Positions 1 through 11,102 of a stretch of DNA of 64,000 nt are shown here, in pieces (within the stretch, counting starts at the first letter, position 1; the number at the start of each line of letters is the position of its first letter). The stretch is taken from positions 9,338,330-9,402,329 of the forward strand of contig NC_058150.1 of NCBI RefSeq assembly GCF_011075055.1, in the 5' to 3' direction. The translations under genes were made by a program, and so were the position numbers. This stretch comes from Mangifera indica. Lineage: Eukaryota; Streptophyta; Magnoliopsida; Sapindales; Anacardiaceae. Below the pieces are notes generated by a model, which was not told the origin of the DNA, ran no database searches, and saw only the letters and a list, made by a program, of their open reading frames with translations.

Positions 1-770
1 AGTATATAATTGGATGATATTATGCATGGTAGATGTACACATGGGTTAATAATAGTTACATTTAATTGTTGGAGAATTGATGAAAGGTTATTATATTATA
101 TTGTTTATCGAATGTTACTGCTAAATGATGATCACATGAGCATTAATATGCAGTCAATGATACATCATAAATCATACTAGTGTATAAATTATTTGACCTA
201 AGATATCACGGTTGTACTTTATTCTGGGATGTATGGTTCATATGGCGTATACCATAGGTTAATAATGTCTCATTCAGAAGCCAATTTGATCATCTGTTAC
301 TTGAGCGAAAACACATGTGATGATCATATGGGGATCCGTTGGCTCGACTGCTCTTGAGTTCCTATGCGAATATCGAGAAGTATGGAAATTTAAAATGCTA
401 GCCAATGCATATAAAAGTTCACATGAAAAGAGTTTTGATGTGGTACATTCTGATGTATTACTTGATATTCGAAGAGTTAAATATTAGATTTTGACATTCC
501 ATGAATCCAAGTTTAATTGGAATGTAACGACGGAGGGATTGAATTACATGGTAAGTATGAGTAAGAAATATTCATTTGGCATTATATGAAGCTTGTACTT
601 CACTATGATACAAGGGTCTTGGGACATTGCTAGATAACACCACATGATTAGTGGGAGCTCCATTGCATACGAAAAAATGAAGTATATGGACTAAAGATAG
701 TGTTAGGTTATACAGTGATATAGCGAAACGTATCGTGTGATATGAGGCCTACGACTATATCACTATGAAC
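1..770 (+). mobile_element. Ty1/copia LTR fragment, cut by the window edge
   Basis: Positions 1 to about 560 match, with scattered substitutions, a sequence occurring again at about 13744-14096 and continuing at 23599-23820, where it is split by a gypsy insertion. That second copy begins TGTTAGAGTATGCCC at 13481 and leads into copia gag-pol remnants, so this block is read as the inner part of the same LTR type. The LTR-like text continues to about 770. The true start lies outside the window, and no coding region of the same element follows: the sequence passes directly into an unrelated transposase relic. It may be a solo LTR or a truncated element. Confidence 0.6.
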
Positions 771-773
771 CTT

Positions 774-2070
774 ATCACAAGAACAAATGTTGGTGTTCAA
801 TCACAAGAACAAATGCTATTAATAAAACATTCTCCAGTAAATCATCAAAACTTATCACAAGGTCAAGTGTTCTCTACTAAACCTAGTATTGCATATGAGA
901 GCAGTCTTGATAGTGTATAATAGACTCCAACAAACACACCAATTATTCTATCATTTTAGATTCACTTACATTAATTTAGTCTTATTAACAATTAATATGA
1001 TCATAATTCATGCATACTTTGGTTATTTTTAAAGATTCTTCGCAACCAGAAAGAATGCTAGGTTTTACTTTGCTAGTTGATATTTGAAACCTTTCTGATG
1101 GGGAAGAAATTCTTGTGCAATTTAATAATTGAGGACAAAGAATTAATAAAGAAGCTTGTGTGCTTGCTAACTTTTTAGGAACTGTGGCAAGTAATCTTAA
1201 ATTAACCCCACTTCATATTCTAGATCGAAGGAAATATCTAAGGACAGAGAAAGAAAAATTGACTGCACTTATTAAGATGAAAACAATCTTCTTCCAAAAC
1301 AAATAATCATATTATTTGTTATGGTCATTATATTTGAATCTATTAAGTTATGATATGTCAAATAAATTGATAAGATTATGATATGTCAAATATATGCCAA
1401 ATAAATTGATAAAGTGTATCTTTTTAATCATGTTTTACTAGGCTGAGAATAGAGACGTTCCCTCTAGAGCAAAACTATTTACAACAACACAAAACAGATG
1501 TAAGGAGGGAAGACCAATTGATTATAAGTCTAGTCAAAGACTTGTGAATTTACTCTTTTTTTGTTTGTAAGGTTCAACAATGTTGTTGCATTTGTATTGT
1601 TACTTTCACTTACATTATAGTATAATGAATTATTGTTACTTGTAAAAATAATTATTAAGCTTTTTAAGAAGGAAAAAGAAATATCAAGTTATAAAGGGCA
1701 TTATTTAATTTTTATCCTATCTTTAAGACTAATAAACTTAGTTTAAATGATATATTGCTCATTTATTTTGAGCTCAGGAGATAATCCCAGAAAAGTTGAA
1801 CCAATTAACTTCAAAATTCCATCGAGCAAACAAATAGAGACAATGCTTGGGAAGGTAATATGTTTTCACAAGTGATGAGACCAAAGATATATGGTCGGGT
1901 GCATGGTTTAGGATTAGGGCCTACTCTTGCAAAGTATGTAAGGTTCATCATCTCATCACTTAAGAACTTCAGAGAATGATATATCATCTAATGAGAAAAT
2001 ACACCACTTGAAAAAAGAACTAAAACAAGTGGAAGAACACCATGCAAATGAAATCAAGCCTATAAAAATT
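774..2070 (+). pseudogene. Plant En/Spm-type (Transposase_24-like) transposase relic
   Basis: Three separated blocks in forward frames resemble the plant Ptta/En/Spm transposase-associated family. Block 1 (about 1098-1300) reads like the family's 'VxFN..GQ.I.....LANFLGTVAS' region followed by a basic segment, with one internal TGA. Block 2 begins after an AG acceptor at 1441 and contains 'RAKLFTTTQNRCKEGRPID'. Block 3 (about 1830-1935) contains 'FSQVMRP' and 'GRVHGLGLGPT', like the family's conserved QVM...GRVRG.G.G.T segment. A lysine/glutamate-rich, coiled-coil-like tail ends near 2070. A Gln-rich frame at 774-919 may be an upstream exon. Stops, missing start and no complete frame make it a pseudogene. 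Family assignment is from remembered motifs, not from a search. Confidence 0.5.
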
Positions 2071-2819
2071 TAGGGGGGAGGGGAATGTGACTTTTCAAAA
2101 TTAGAAAACTTTAGGTAAGGGTAAAGTTGTTAGTTTTTAAAGCGTAGAGGAGAAAATATAATGAATTTTATATTTTTTAATATTATTAGTAAAATGATGA
2201 GTTTATCCTTGCTTCTAACAGAGAATTTTAAAGACAATTACGTTATAGATAAGACTTTGAGTTTTTCAAATTCTGTAGATGTGACTTTGAAAACGCACCT
2301 AAACTTGGGTGGGATGTAATCCTTTGGCAAATATATATATATAATGATAGTTATGCAATTGAAGTAGCACTAATCCATCAACATGCGGAGGTATGTAATT
2401 TTTGGTGTTCTCATAAGGATTGTTTAATTTTTTCATATAATGATTCACTTAAACATATAAAAGTAATAAAGGTAATATATTTAAAAATTAATACAGGTCA
2501 AAAAAGATGATTATGAATTGGTTTATTTTAATTTTTTTTCAATCTCCACGTATAGTTTTCTCTTCTCTTTTTTTTTTTTCTTTTTCAGGTTACATAGTAT
2601 GAAATAATTGATCATTCATAGCTAGATTTTATCAATTATTAGAATTTAATTGGCTTGACAATTATATATTCCGGAGGAACTTGAAATCTCATGTATGTTT
2701 TTTGACATTATGTAATTTTTTTATTTATGATAACATAATAAAGTTTTAAATCAAGAAATTTATTGTTATATGTATGTGTGTTTTACATTTCTAACCATAA
2801 TTAAAAATGATATAAAAAA
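2071..2819. other. AT-rich stretch without recognisable gene
   Basis: AT-rich sequence with homopolymer runs, including a long T/C tract near 2560-2590 and a short AT run near 2330. I see no coding frame, RNA gene or element terminus here. Confidence 0.5.
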
Positions 2820-2904
2820 TTATTATTAACAAACAATAATGACATATGCAAGTGCTAGTATAAATTATGATAGTGATTATTTAACAACAATTATAAATGC
2901 TACC

Positions 2905-2998
<94 letters not shown>

Positions 2999-3250
2999 TA
3001 CTATTTAACGATAATTGTAAATACTGTTAAACAACATTTTTAATTACATTTCAACAATAATTAAAAATGGTATAAAAGACTATTAACATGTGTAAATATC
3101 GGCATAAATTAAAATACTGACTATTTGACAATAATTACAAATGTTGATATAAAATATAGTAATTACTCTTTAACAGTAATTGTAAATGTTAATATAAGTT
3201 ATGATAGTTACTATTTAACGATAATTGTAAATACTGTTAAAATATATATT
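2820..3250. repeat. Imperfect minisatellite (TTTAAC-ATAATTGTAAAT units)
   Basis: A degenerate unit built around 'actatttaacgataattgta' followed by 'aatactgttaaa' recurs at roughly 2868, 2998, 3118, 3160 and 3205. Two of the copies (near 3000 and 3210) are almost identical. Unit spacing is irregular (about 40-80 bp). The array surrounds the AT/AG microsatellite. Confidence 0.55.
2907..2996. repeat. Compound (AT)n-(AG)n microsatellite
   Basis: About 37 bp of alternating AT run directly into about 52 bp of alternating AG. The apparent reading frame through it (Ile-Tyr then Arg-Glu repeats) is only a by-product of the dinucleotide repeats. Confidence 0.97.
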
Positions 3251-3458
3251 AATTAACTATTGAGAAAAATTAAATTTAGTGTCAAATCTAAATGTCATTA
3301 CAAATTGCCACAATATCATCAAACTTTTACTGGCAATTATAGTGACATATGATTCAATAACATTCATCTATATGCCAGTAAAAATATTTGTGATATTTAT
3401 AAATATCACTAAAATTCATAGAAAATACCACTGAATATTCTTTTTGTTACAGAGAAAA
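3251..3458. other. AT-rich sequence with short recurring GTGACAT/TATCACT words
   Basis: Contains words such as 'gtgacatatga', 'ttgccacaatatc' and 'aaatatcactaaa', similar to words in the repeat tracts at 6690-7000 and 12100-12220. Could be decayed subterminal repeats of a CACTA-type element; no terminus can be fixed. Confidence 0.25.
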
Positions 3459-3772
3459 TGTTAGGGCCACAAAAAATAAATATAATTATGCAAATTAAAT
3501 ATTAAGGCAATTAATACAGAAAATATTAATTGAGTGTCGGAAATTAAACAAAATAACTACAAACAAAAACATAAGATTTATATGAAAAACCCTTCAATGT
3601 AAAGGAAAAATTACGGGCAAATTCTGATTAAATCCACTATAAGAAATTCAAATATAATAACTCTTAAGTTAATTATGAGATCAAAAGTTAGAAAAAACTC
3701 GAATTATTTTAATATCCAAAATTTATTTTTATGTCATTTCTTTTTATGACTCAACATTTTCCTACACAACAT
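3459..3772 (-). mobile_element. Copia LTR fragment
   Basis: Starts TGTTAGGGCC on the plus strand and shares long recognisable segments with the LTR copies at 9097-9430 and 10543-10880, for example the stretch around 'ccttcaatgtaaaggaaa' and 'aaatccactat'. No primer-binding site lies on its low-coordinate side, so in minus orientation it behaves like a 3' LTR or a solo LTR. The minus-strand RNase H relic at 4690-5480 lies upstream of it in that orientation and could belong to the same element. Confidence 0.5.
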
Positions 3773-4689
3773 TATCTGAAAAAAGTGGTTTCAGTTTCAG
3801 ATTTAGACACCTAAATTCTCTAGTACACTTAGCTTTAACTTGTGCTGCTTCAGATTACCAATTCCATTCTCATTTTCCAAATAATTAAAATGAGAGAGTT
3901 TTCGACTAAACCCCTTAACAAGTAATATAGATAGGGTTTGATTATATAGATTATTCGTAAAAAGAGTTTGAATTTAAATTGTATTGATTTTATAATCAAT
4001 AAAATTATAAATTATTTTATATATTGATTGTGAATTTAATTATCATATTTTAAATTTTATTTATCCGATAAAATTATATATAATTTGTTAGGGTTAAAAA
4101 AATATTATTAATAATAATAATAAAAGAGAAAATTAAGAAATAATAGAAGCGTGTGGGTCCATTCCAAGTCTAAGTAAATAAAAAGAGAATAATGGTGGGT
4201 CGTCCATTCCATTTCATCTAATTTCTATTTTGATTACACCCTCTAAGAAGCTGGAACTATTTGTAATTGGATCTAAGCCATCAAGACCGTTTTCCAGCCA
4301 CTAATTCACCTTCTTTTGTACTCTTAGAAAATGGTAATTATTTATCATCACCGTTACAGTTAATTAACTCAATCAAAGTGGACTATTTTAATCTCGTCTA
4401 TCAAAAAAGCAATTTATGATATGATACCTTATCTTTGTATTAACATAACTAAGAGGATGACAGACTATCCAATATTACAATGACAAGTTCAATTCTATAC
4501 ACATTAGTGTGGGAATAAATTACATTGGGGATTTATAATGTAAAACATCAGTTGATTACAATGGAAGTAGCTAACTATTATTATTATTTTTTTGGGTGAG
4601 TAAGTAGATAATTAGATAGATTCAGAAAAAAAAAAATTAAAAGATAAAGCTAGCAAACCATAGGATATGAACATTTAAATATGTATAAT
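3773..4689. other. Intergenic AT-rich sequence
   Basis: No coding frame, RNA gene or terminal repeat was recognised. It separates the LTR fragment at 3459-3772 from the RNase H relic. Confidence 0.4.
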
Positions 4690-5480
4690 CCTAATTTTTC
4701 AGTTTTACTATATACAATATCATCGCCCCTTAAGATTTGTGCGATGAGGCATGACGAAAATATCAATATGAATATTGTGAAACCTATTAGAGTCAAGACC
4801 CTTAGTGATGACATCAACAACTTAATCGACACTTGAAATGTATTTAACAAGCAGCTATTCACGACACACTTTTTCTCTAATAAAATGAATATAAATTTCA
4901 ATATGTTTAGAGTGAGCATACTGAGTAAGGTTGGCAGCCATGTAGTTGCGCTGACATTGACAGTGTAGATAGTTGGAGGTTACAAGAAATTGAAGGATAG
5001 TTCATCAAGCTTATTTTTTAACCAACATTCCTCTGCTATTGCACTTGCTAAGGCATGATATTTTGTTTGAGCTAAAGACTGACTAATTATAGCAGTCATG
5101 GAACACTTTGTATTAGGGCACCTTAGCCAATAAACATCACAATAAATAGACATATGGTCAATAAAACCATAAAATAATTGGAGGTAATAAGTAACAGTAA
5201 CATTGATGTTACTAATAATATTCTTGATTGCTTTCAAATAATTTCCCCAAGAAGCAGTTAACAATTAACAAACATGATTAGTTGCAAAACTAATATCGGG
5301 TGGAGTAAATGTTATATACTACAACACGTCAACAAGACTACGATGGAACTAAACATCATATAATAAAGGACTCTCAGTGTCATAGAGTCTATAGTGTGAC
5401 AACTGGTTTAGCATACTGAATACCACTTTGTCGAATAATAAAAGTTGTATGTTAGACTAATCTAAAAAGATCCCTTCTAA
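4690..5480 (-). pseudogene. Ty1/copia pol 3' end (RT tail and RNase H), degenerate
   Basis: Read on the minus strand the frames give, in order, a 'YITFTPPDISFATNHV' segment (copia 'Y.T.TRPDI.FAVN.V'), 'YCDVYWLRCPNTKCSM' (the 'YCDADWAGCP..RRST' motif of copia RNase H), 'YHALASAIAEECWLKN.LDEL' (the 'YRALA.A.AE..WL..LL.EL' motif), then 'SKHIEIYIHFIREKV' and a final 'LRGDD' typical of the end of copia pol. Frames shift between the motifs and stops are present, so it cannot be functional. It may be the 3' half of the element whose 5' half lies at 7685-9430, with the peptide-gene copy between them; this link is inferred. Confidence 0.75.
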
Positions 5481-5649
5481 AATCTTAGTAACCAAAATTC
5501 CTAAAAAATAATTTAAAGAACCAAGACCAGTCCTTGCTTAGGACGTCATTTTTTTTTTGTGCTTATACAATGATCTTGTTAGTGTAACCTTTATTTTACT
5601 TCATGTTAGTAATTTATGGCTCAGTGGAACAAATAATTGGAGAAATATG

Positions 5650-6049
5650 ATATGATTCTTGCGGCTTAGAAAAAGTCTTTTGTTGCCCATTAGGTGCATA
5701 ACATTTTGCAGGGCATTGGATGACGGCTTTTAGTTTAAGAGATTGGATAACTCTGAAAAAATACATTTCTGCATAATTAAATCAAAAGAAACACAAATAT
5801 GAAAATAAAGTTATGTGCAAGTTAAATTTTTTTCTTATTGAAAAACAAAAGAATTAAGAATAAAGTTTACCTAGAATGCTTGGCATAAATCAAACATCAT
5901 CATATCAAACGTGCAAATTAACATAAACTTGACTTAGAATAATGAAATCGTGATGAACAAAACATATATATATATATATATGAGACTTTACCCATAGAGA
6001 GCACAAGTGCAACAAGAAGAATAATTGTGAAAACTTTTATTTGAGCCAT
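5650..6049 (-). pseudogene. Rearranged paralogue of the cysteine-rich peptide gene
   Basis: Exon 1 (5992-6049) starts ATG and encodes the same signal peptide as the gene at 11103-11579 (MAQIKVFTIILLVALVLS), ending in phase 1 before a GT donor. The following roughly 240 bp match that gene's intron, and the TATA region upstream matches too. The expected exon 2 position (about 5755 downward) does not match the 10-Cys exon. With the acceptor placed after CAGAG the frame runs about 45 codons to a stop, with only three Cys, two of them as C-x3-C; with the nearer CAG acceptor it stops after seven codons. It is therefore either a dead copy or a copy with a replaced or diverged mature region. Exon 1 is certain; exon 2 is weak. 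Confidence 0.55.
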
Positions 6050-6142
6050 TATTTTTTTTTTATTTCAATGAGCTTTGAAAAAAATTGAAATGGCGATTTA
6101 AAAATTGTGTTTTTGTGTATCTTGAATAAACTTGATGTACCC

Positions 6143-6150
6143 ATTATATA
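6143..6150 (-). promoter_or_regulatory. TATA box of the peptide-gene paralogue
   Basis: Reads TATATAAT on the minus strand, about 95 bp before the ATG at 6049. The surrounding 'aggcatggtaatacataata' matches the equivalent block of the intact gene near 11680, so the promoter is part of the duplication. Confidence 0.5.
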
Positions 6151-6689
6151 GGCATGGTAATACATAATAAAGCTTAGGAAAGGATTCCAAAACATAAATA
6201 CAACTTTTTATGTAGCTCTTGTAATTAGACAATTATAGATCTTTTCCTTTAATAATCTGCAACGCTACTATAAATACAACTTGTATTTCAATGAAAAAAT
6301 ATGCAAAAGTTATTTCACAATATCTTTCTTTCCTATCTTGTTTACCGAAAAGATACCAAATAATAAAAACAATGTTTGTGAACAATATTTATAACTCCTA
6401 CTAGCTAGAAATTAATATTAAAAATAATTTAAAATATAAGTAAACCATGTATAAATTAAATTAAGTCATTCAAAAGAATTATAGGGAAGTCAGATTTCTA
6501 TATAAAAAAATTAATTGAAATTTCAAGGGAAAACAATTGATTTTCACCCAAGGTTCACATTAATGATCCGACTGTCTAAGTTTGAAAATACAATTTACGC
6601 ACCCACTGTCCATTTCTGCTAATGAAATGAGTTAGAATTTTTTTTTTTATAGCTTCATTAGAAAAATAAAAATAATTTTGATTGTGCCA

Positions 6690-7000
6690 ATTAGGCAAAA
6701 AGCCACTAAAACTTATGGGAAGTTTAAATATTAATAATATATAATGACATTTATTATAATTGACTTTATAGGAATATTTTATGGCATTTTTGCTGGACAT
6801 TTACATTTAAAGCCATTAAAACTAATGGGAAGTTACTCAGTTAAAAACTTATTCTGACATTTATTATAATTGATATTAAAAATATATTTAAAGATATATT
6901 TCTTAAGGAATTAGCAATAAAAACCACTAAAAATTATGGAAAGCCAAAAGTACTTAAAATTTATTGTGACATTCATAATAATTGCTGCAGTTAGAAATTT
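6690..7000. repeat. Imperfect tandem repeats of about 90-100 bp
   Basis: Three units share the pattern 'cattaaaactaatgggaagt' followed within about 40 bp by 'tgacatttattataattga'. Diverged units occur again at 11860-12220 beside the second peptide gene, consistent with duplication of the whole block. The final unit runs into an AT microsatellite. Confidence 0.5.
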
Positions 7001-7005
7001 TAATG

Positions 7006-7008
<3 letters not shown>

Positions 7009-7068
<60 letters not shown>
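7009..7068. repeat. (AT)n microsatellite
   Basis: About 60 bp of uninterrupted alternating AT. The reading frames across it on both strands (Ile-Tyr repeats) are artefacts. Confidence 0.97.
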
Positions 7069-7071
<3 letters not shown>

Positions 7072-7189
7072 TTTATTATACCAAACAATTTGTGTTTTCG
7101 GATTATGTTTGTATTGTTTTAGTTTAGATTTTAGGTTAGAGACTCTAAACCAACATAAACTATGTTCATATTGATCTATCACAACTCGA

Positions 7190-7680
7190 AATTAATTGAG
7201 ATCATTTAATTATTCAACTCTTATAAGTGTTTTTAATGTTTTAATTTCTTCACGAAATTACTAATACGTACAACATAACATTTAGTTTTGTTTACAAATA
7301 ATTAAAAACATTTACATACCAAAACTTTTAAAACACAAAAGGTCAATAATCTTATAAATCAAATCTTATTCTCACTACTAGAAAAAAAAAATTTATAGAC
7401 AAAAATAAAAAATAATCAAAGTAATTATAGTCATATGAAGATACAACTATATACAATATGTAAGGAGTTTAACTATTGTTGATACTTGTTCTTCAACATT
7501 TCTTTATTTTGCCCCAAACAAATTTTACTACAATTAACATTTCTTTGAATATTCAGTTTAGCTAAGGTTAGTTTAGGTTACCTTCATGCCAACTCTAACC
7601 CAATTCGATTTAGTTTTAAGTTATTTCGAGTTGACATGAATTAAATTTCATGTAAAAAAAAACTCAATCATAACTCAAAT
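7190..7680. other. Intergenic, no gene seen
   Basis: AT-rich. The only item of note is CACTACTAGAAAAAA near 7373, which resembles the terminus of CACTA-type elements, but no partner terminus was found. Confidence 0.35.
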
Positions 7681-7684
7681 TTTT

Positions 7685-9050
7685 GTGTTGTGTGGTGTTG
7701 AATTAATGGATTGCTTGCCAAGTAGACAAATATCACAAGGGTTTAAATCCTTATCTTTGGCAAAAAGATTAAAGGACTTCTTCGTCAATACATGCACCCC
7801 TGTCTTACCAACCAGTCTTTTATGTCACATGTTTGGTGAAACATCATGTTCAACTATGTTAAGTTCATCATTTAACTCATCATCAAAAACCATTAATTAG
7901 GTCTTGTATAATCTATGTGAGCCTTGTCTTTAGCCAATACTATAGAACCTTTTGTGAGCTTTCATTTTCAATCACTAATCATGTTATGATAGCCTTCTAC
8001 ATCCAAGGGATAAACATGTATAATTCAGATGCAAACCTAGTACATGATGCAAATTTTTTAGAGTTAATGTGTAACCCAGCTCACTCTGCACACATACCTT
8101 TTTAAATTAGCATAGAAATAATATCTCTCCTTGGTGTTATGTTGTAACAAGCTCCTGAGTCAACAATCCACTCTAAATTAGCATCAATTTCAACAAGAAG
8201 ATTACAATCTTCCTTAAAAGAAATTTCTACACTTCTTCATATACATTAGATATAGTAATAGTTGTATCTTGTTCATCTACCTTTTTCTTAATCTTTTGTT
8301 CTCTCTTGAAAGTTTTACAATTTCTCTTAATATGCCCTTCTTTGTCATAGTGATAGCAAGTGAAATTTTCTCAACTGTGACCTACCTCTAGATTTACCAT
8401 ACCCCTTAGAAACTTTACTCTTACTTTTACCCTCGTTCTCTGTGACAAGAACCTACCAAATATTTATACCTATGTCTTTGTGTTTGGTTTCCTCATCATG
8501 CATGTTATCTTATACTACTTGCAAAGTTACTTCACTATTTGGAGCAGAGTTACTAAAAGACACCACCAAGGTCTCCCAATTATTTGGAAAAGAACTCAAC
8601 AGAACTAGAGACTAACTCATCAACTAGATAAATCTTCTTGTTTTTGAATTGGTTTACCAAATCCTAAAATCGCTCAAGTGATCTGCAACGCATTTTCCCC
8701 CTCTAAACAATACGTTCACCAACCTCCTGATTAAAAAGGTTTTATTCTTAACGTTCTTCCTCTAATACATATCTTATAATTTCTTCCCCAAAACCTATGT
8801 ATCAACTTCTTGTTTAATATGTGGGTAAACAATAAACTCTACCCCTTGCCTAATATTTCCTACAACCTCTCTATGTAGCTTTTCCAATTATCTTCACATA
8901 TCCTAACTGGCTTGTCAGATCCTAAATCAACAAGCTCAAATAAATCTTTGCGATAAAACAAATCCTCCATCAATGACTTCCACATAGATTAATCGATAAC
9001 TGAGAATTTAATCATGGAACATGTTGAAGTTGAACCTTCCATCTTAATTC
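7685..9050 (-). pseudogene. Ty1/copia gag, protease and pre-integrase region, degenerate
   Basis: On the minus strand, starting next to a primer-binding site at 9081-9093, the frames contain a copia gag relic including a region homologous to 9905-10174 (the 'LLLLSSLLDNWETLVVS' type of motif), a zinc-knuckle remnant near 8350, then 'EWIVDSGACYNITP' near 8150-8175 (protease, aspartate retained), 'HKRFYSIG' and 'GSHRLYKT' segments near 7900-7950, and finally 'HKRLVGKTG' with 'LNPCDICLLGKQ' near 7700-7760, the GAG-pre-integrase motif. Several stops and frameshifts. The element is cut off at about 7680: integrase and RT are missing here. Confidence 0.75.
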
Positions 9051-9080
9051 ACATTATTAAGCACATGACAAATTAATGTT

Positions 9081-9093
9081 GGCTTTGATACAA
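9081..9093 (-). promoter_or_regulatory. Primer-binding site of the copia fragment
   Basis: TTGTATCAAAGCC on the minus strand, close to the initiator-Met tRNA-type site TGGTATCAGAGC used by many plant LTR elements. It sits directly inside the LTR at 9097-9430 and before the gag relic. Confidence 0.6.
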
Positions 9094-9096
9094 CTT

Positions 9097-9430
9097 ATTA
9101 GGGCCCAAAACAATAAAAATAATTTTACAAATTAATTAGGTCAATCAATCATAGAAACTATCATTTGAGTTCAAGAAATGAAACAATACAACCATAAACA
9201 AGAAAATTGGATTTATGAAAACCCTCTAATGTAAAAGAAAGAAGCCACAAGCCAAATTTCGAATTAAATCCACTATCAAGAAAAATCAGGTATAATCATT
9301 CCAAGTTAATTATGAACGTGAGATCATTAATCAAGAAATACCTAAATTATTTTCCCAGCTAAATCCCCCACATTACTATGTGATTATGGATCAATATAAG
9401 AGAAATAATTATTCAAATAATTCTTAAAAT
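9097..9430 (-). mobile_element. Copia 5' LTR fragment
   Basis: Homologous to LTR copies at 3459-3772 and 10543-10880 (shared 'attaaatccactat', 'attattttccc' and 'tgtgattatg' segments). In minus orientation it precedes the primer-binding site and the gag-protease relic, so it is the 5' LTR. The outer edge near 9430 is approximate. Confidence 0.6.
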
Positions 9431-9875
9431 GTAACACCTATAAGTACACTATAGGGCATTCTTGTCTTTTTGCATGATATATGATTTTGAAGAATTTAAA
9501 TTAAGCTATTAGTGTTTGAGGGCTAGAACGAACATTTTTCATAAAGGTGGATGCCCGTTCATGTAATGAGAAGGGCAAATTTGTTATTTCATTTTGGTTG
9601 TGTGAAGTTTGCTAAGTGTGGAAGGATGAATGATTGTTCATGGTTGTATGCAAGCCTATTCATCAATTCGTTACACTTTGTATTAATTGCACTTAGAAAA
9701 AAAAAAAGAAAGCTTTAGTGAGAAAAAAAGATATTTAGAGAAAACAATATATATTAGCAGCACTCAGGTAAGGTAAATACATTACGTAAATTAAATAAAG
9801 TAGTGTATATAAACTTTACTTTACTTTCCTCTCAACTTCATTAAAAAATGCAGAATACGTATTATTTTGCATTTT
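9431..9875. other. Unassigned insertion between two copia fragments
   Basis: Begins with TGTAACACC, the start used by many plant gypsy LTRs, and separates the LTR at 9097-9430 from a second gag copy. Contains an A/G-rich tract at 9700-9760. No protein motif. Possibly an LTR fragment of another element. Confidence 0.3.
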
Positions 9876-10513
9876 GCCATAGTGATAACAAGTAAATTTT
9901 CCTCTCAACTGTGACCTACCCCTAGATTTAACCTACCCCTTAGAAATCTACTTTTACTTTTACCTTTATTCCTTGTGACAAGAGCTTGCAAGGTATCTAT
10001 ACCCATGTCCTTGTGTTCAGTATCCTCATTATGCATGTTACCTTTTATTATCTGCAAAGTTATTACACCATTTGGAGAAAAGTTACCATAAGACACCACC
10101 AATGTCTCCCAATTATCTAGCAAAGAACTCAAGAGAAGTAGAGCTTGCAACTCATCATTTAGATGAATCTTCATGTTTCCAACTGATAGACCAAATCCTA
10201 AAGATCACTCAAGTGCTCCACAATGGATCCGCCTCTTTCAACTTAAAGTTCACCACCTTCTAATTAAAAAGACTTTATTATGAGCATTCTTCCTCTCATA
10301 GATATCTTATAATTACTTCCCCAAAACTAGTGCATCAATTTTATGTTTAATATGTTTAATGTGTGGGTAAACGCTGAACTTTATCAATTGTTTAATATTT
10401 TCTACAACTTTTCTATGTAGTTTTTCCCAATCATCTTCACATATCTGAGTTGTCTTGTTAAATCCTAATTTAATAAGATCAAATAAATCTTTGGTGCAAA
10501 ACAAATCATCCAT
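9876..10513 (-). pseudogene. Second copia gag fragment
   Basis: Homologous to 8346-9000 but less shortened. The longest open part (9905-10174) reads as copia gag: 'LNDELQALLLLSSLLDNWET', then a basic 'NKGKSKSRFLRGR' tail before the zinc-knuckle position. The upstream part (10313-10513) contains the gag N-terminal region ending at an in-frame ATG near 10513. It is truncated at 9876 near the zinc knuckle and has no pol. Confidence 0.7.
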
Positions 10514-10542
10514 CTTAATTCACACAATTAACCACACGTCCA

Positions 10543-10880
10543 AATAATTTGGGCACTAATATCACTTACAATAAAACTAATTGTGCAAATTAATTAAGTC
10601 GATCAATCATAGACAACATCGATTGTGTGAAGAAAATGAAACAAAACAATCAAAAAAAAATACAGGATTTACATAGAAAAGCCTTCAATGTAGAAGGAAA
10701 AAATCATGGGCCAAATTCCAAATTAAATCCACTATTTATAAAACCCAAATGCAATCGCTCTCAAGTTACTTATGAACTTGAGATTAATAATAAAAAAATG
10801 CCCAAATTATTTTCCCTGTTAAAATCTCATAATACTTTGTGATTATGAATCAATATAAAAGAAAAAACACTTTAAATAAT
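10543..10880 (-). mobile_element. Copia LTR fragment beside the second gag copy
   Basis: Third copy of the LTR seen at 3459 and 9097 ('aattaattaagtcgatcaat', 'ccttcaatgtagaaggaa', 'tgtgattatgaatcaatata'). It lies upstream of the gag fragment in minus orientation, so it is its 5' LTR. The primer-binding site expected near 10535 has decayed. Confidence 0.6.
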
Positions 10881-11102
10881 TCTTAAAACAAAACCCACTA
10901 TGTATTATAAATATATATAACACTGAGAAAATAAAATTTTGTATAATTAAATAAAATAATCACGGATAAATACTTGAAACAAACAAAACTAGATCTTATA
11001 ACTTATTCAATATTATTAAAATATTCCATAAAAATAACAAACTTTTATTTCTATATTTATTCATTCTCTTTTATAAAGAGAAAGAATAATTTTCTTAAGA
11101 AA

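Noticed and set aside
2839..3030. Open frame with Ile-Tyr and Arg-Glu repeats
   Set aside because: It is the translation of an AT/AG dinucleotide microsatellite; no codon or domain evidence.
6936..7182. Open frames on both strands with Ile-Tyr repeats
   Set aside because: Both cross the AT microsatellite at 7009-7068.
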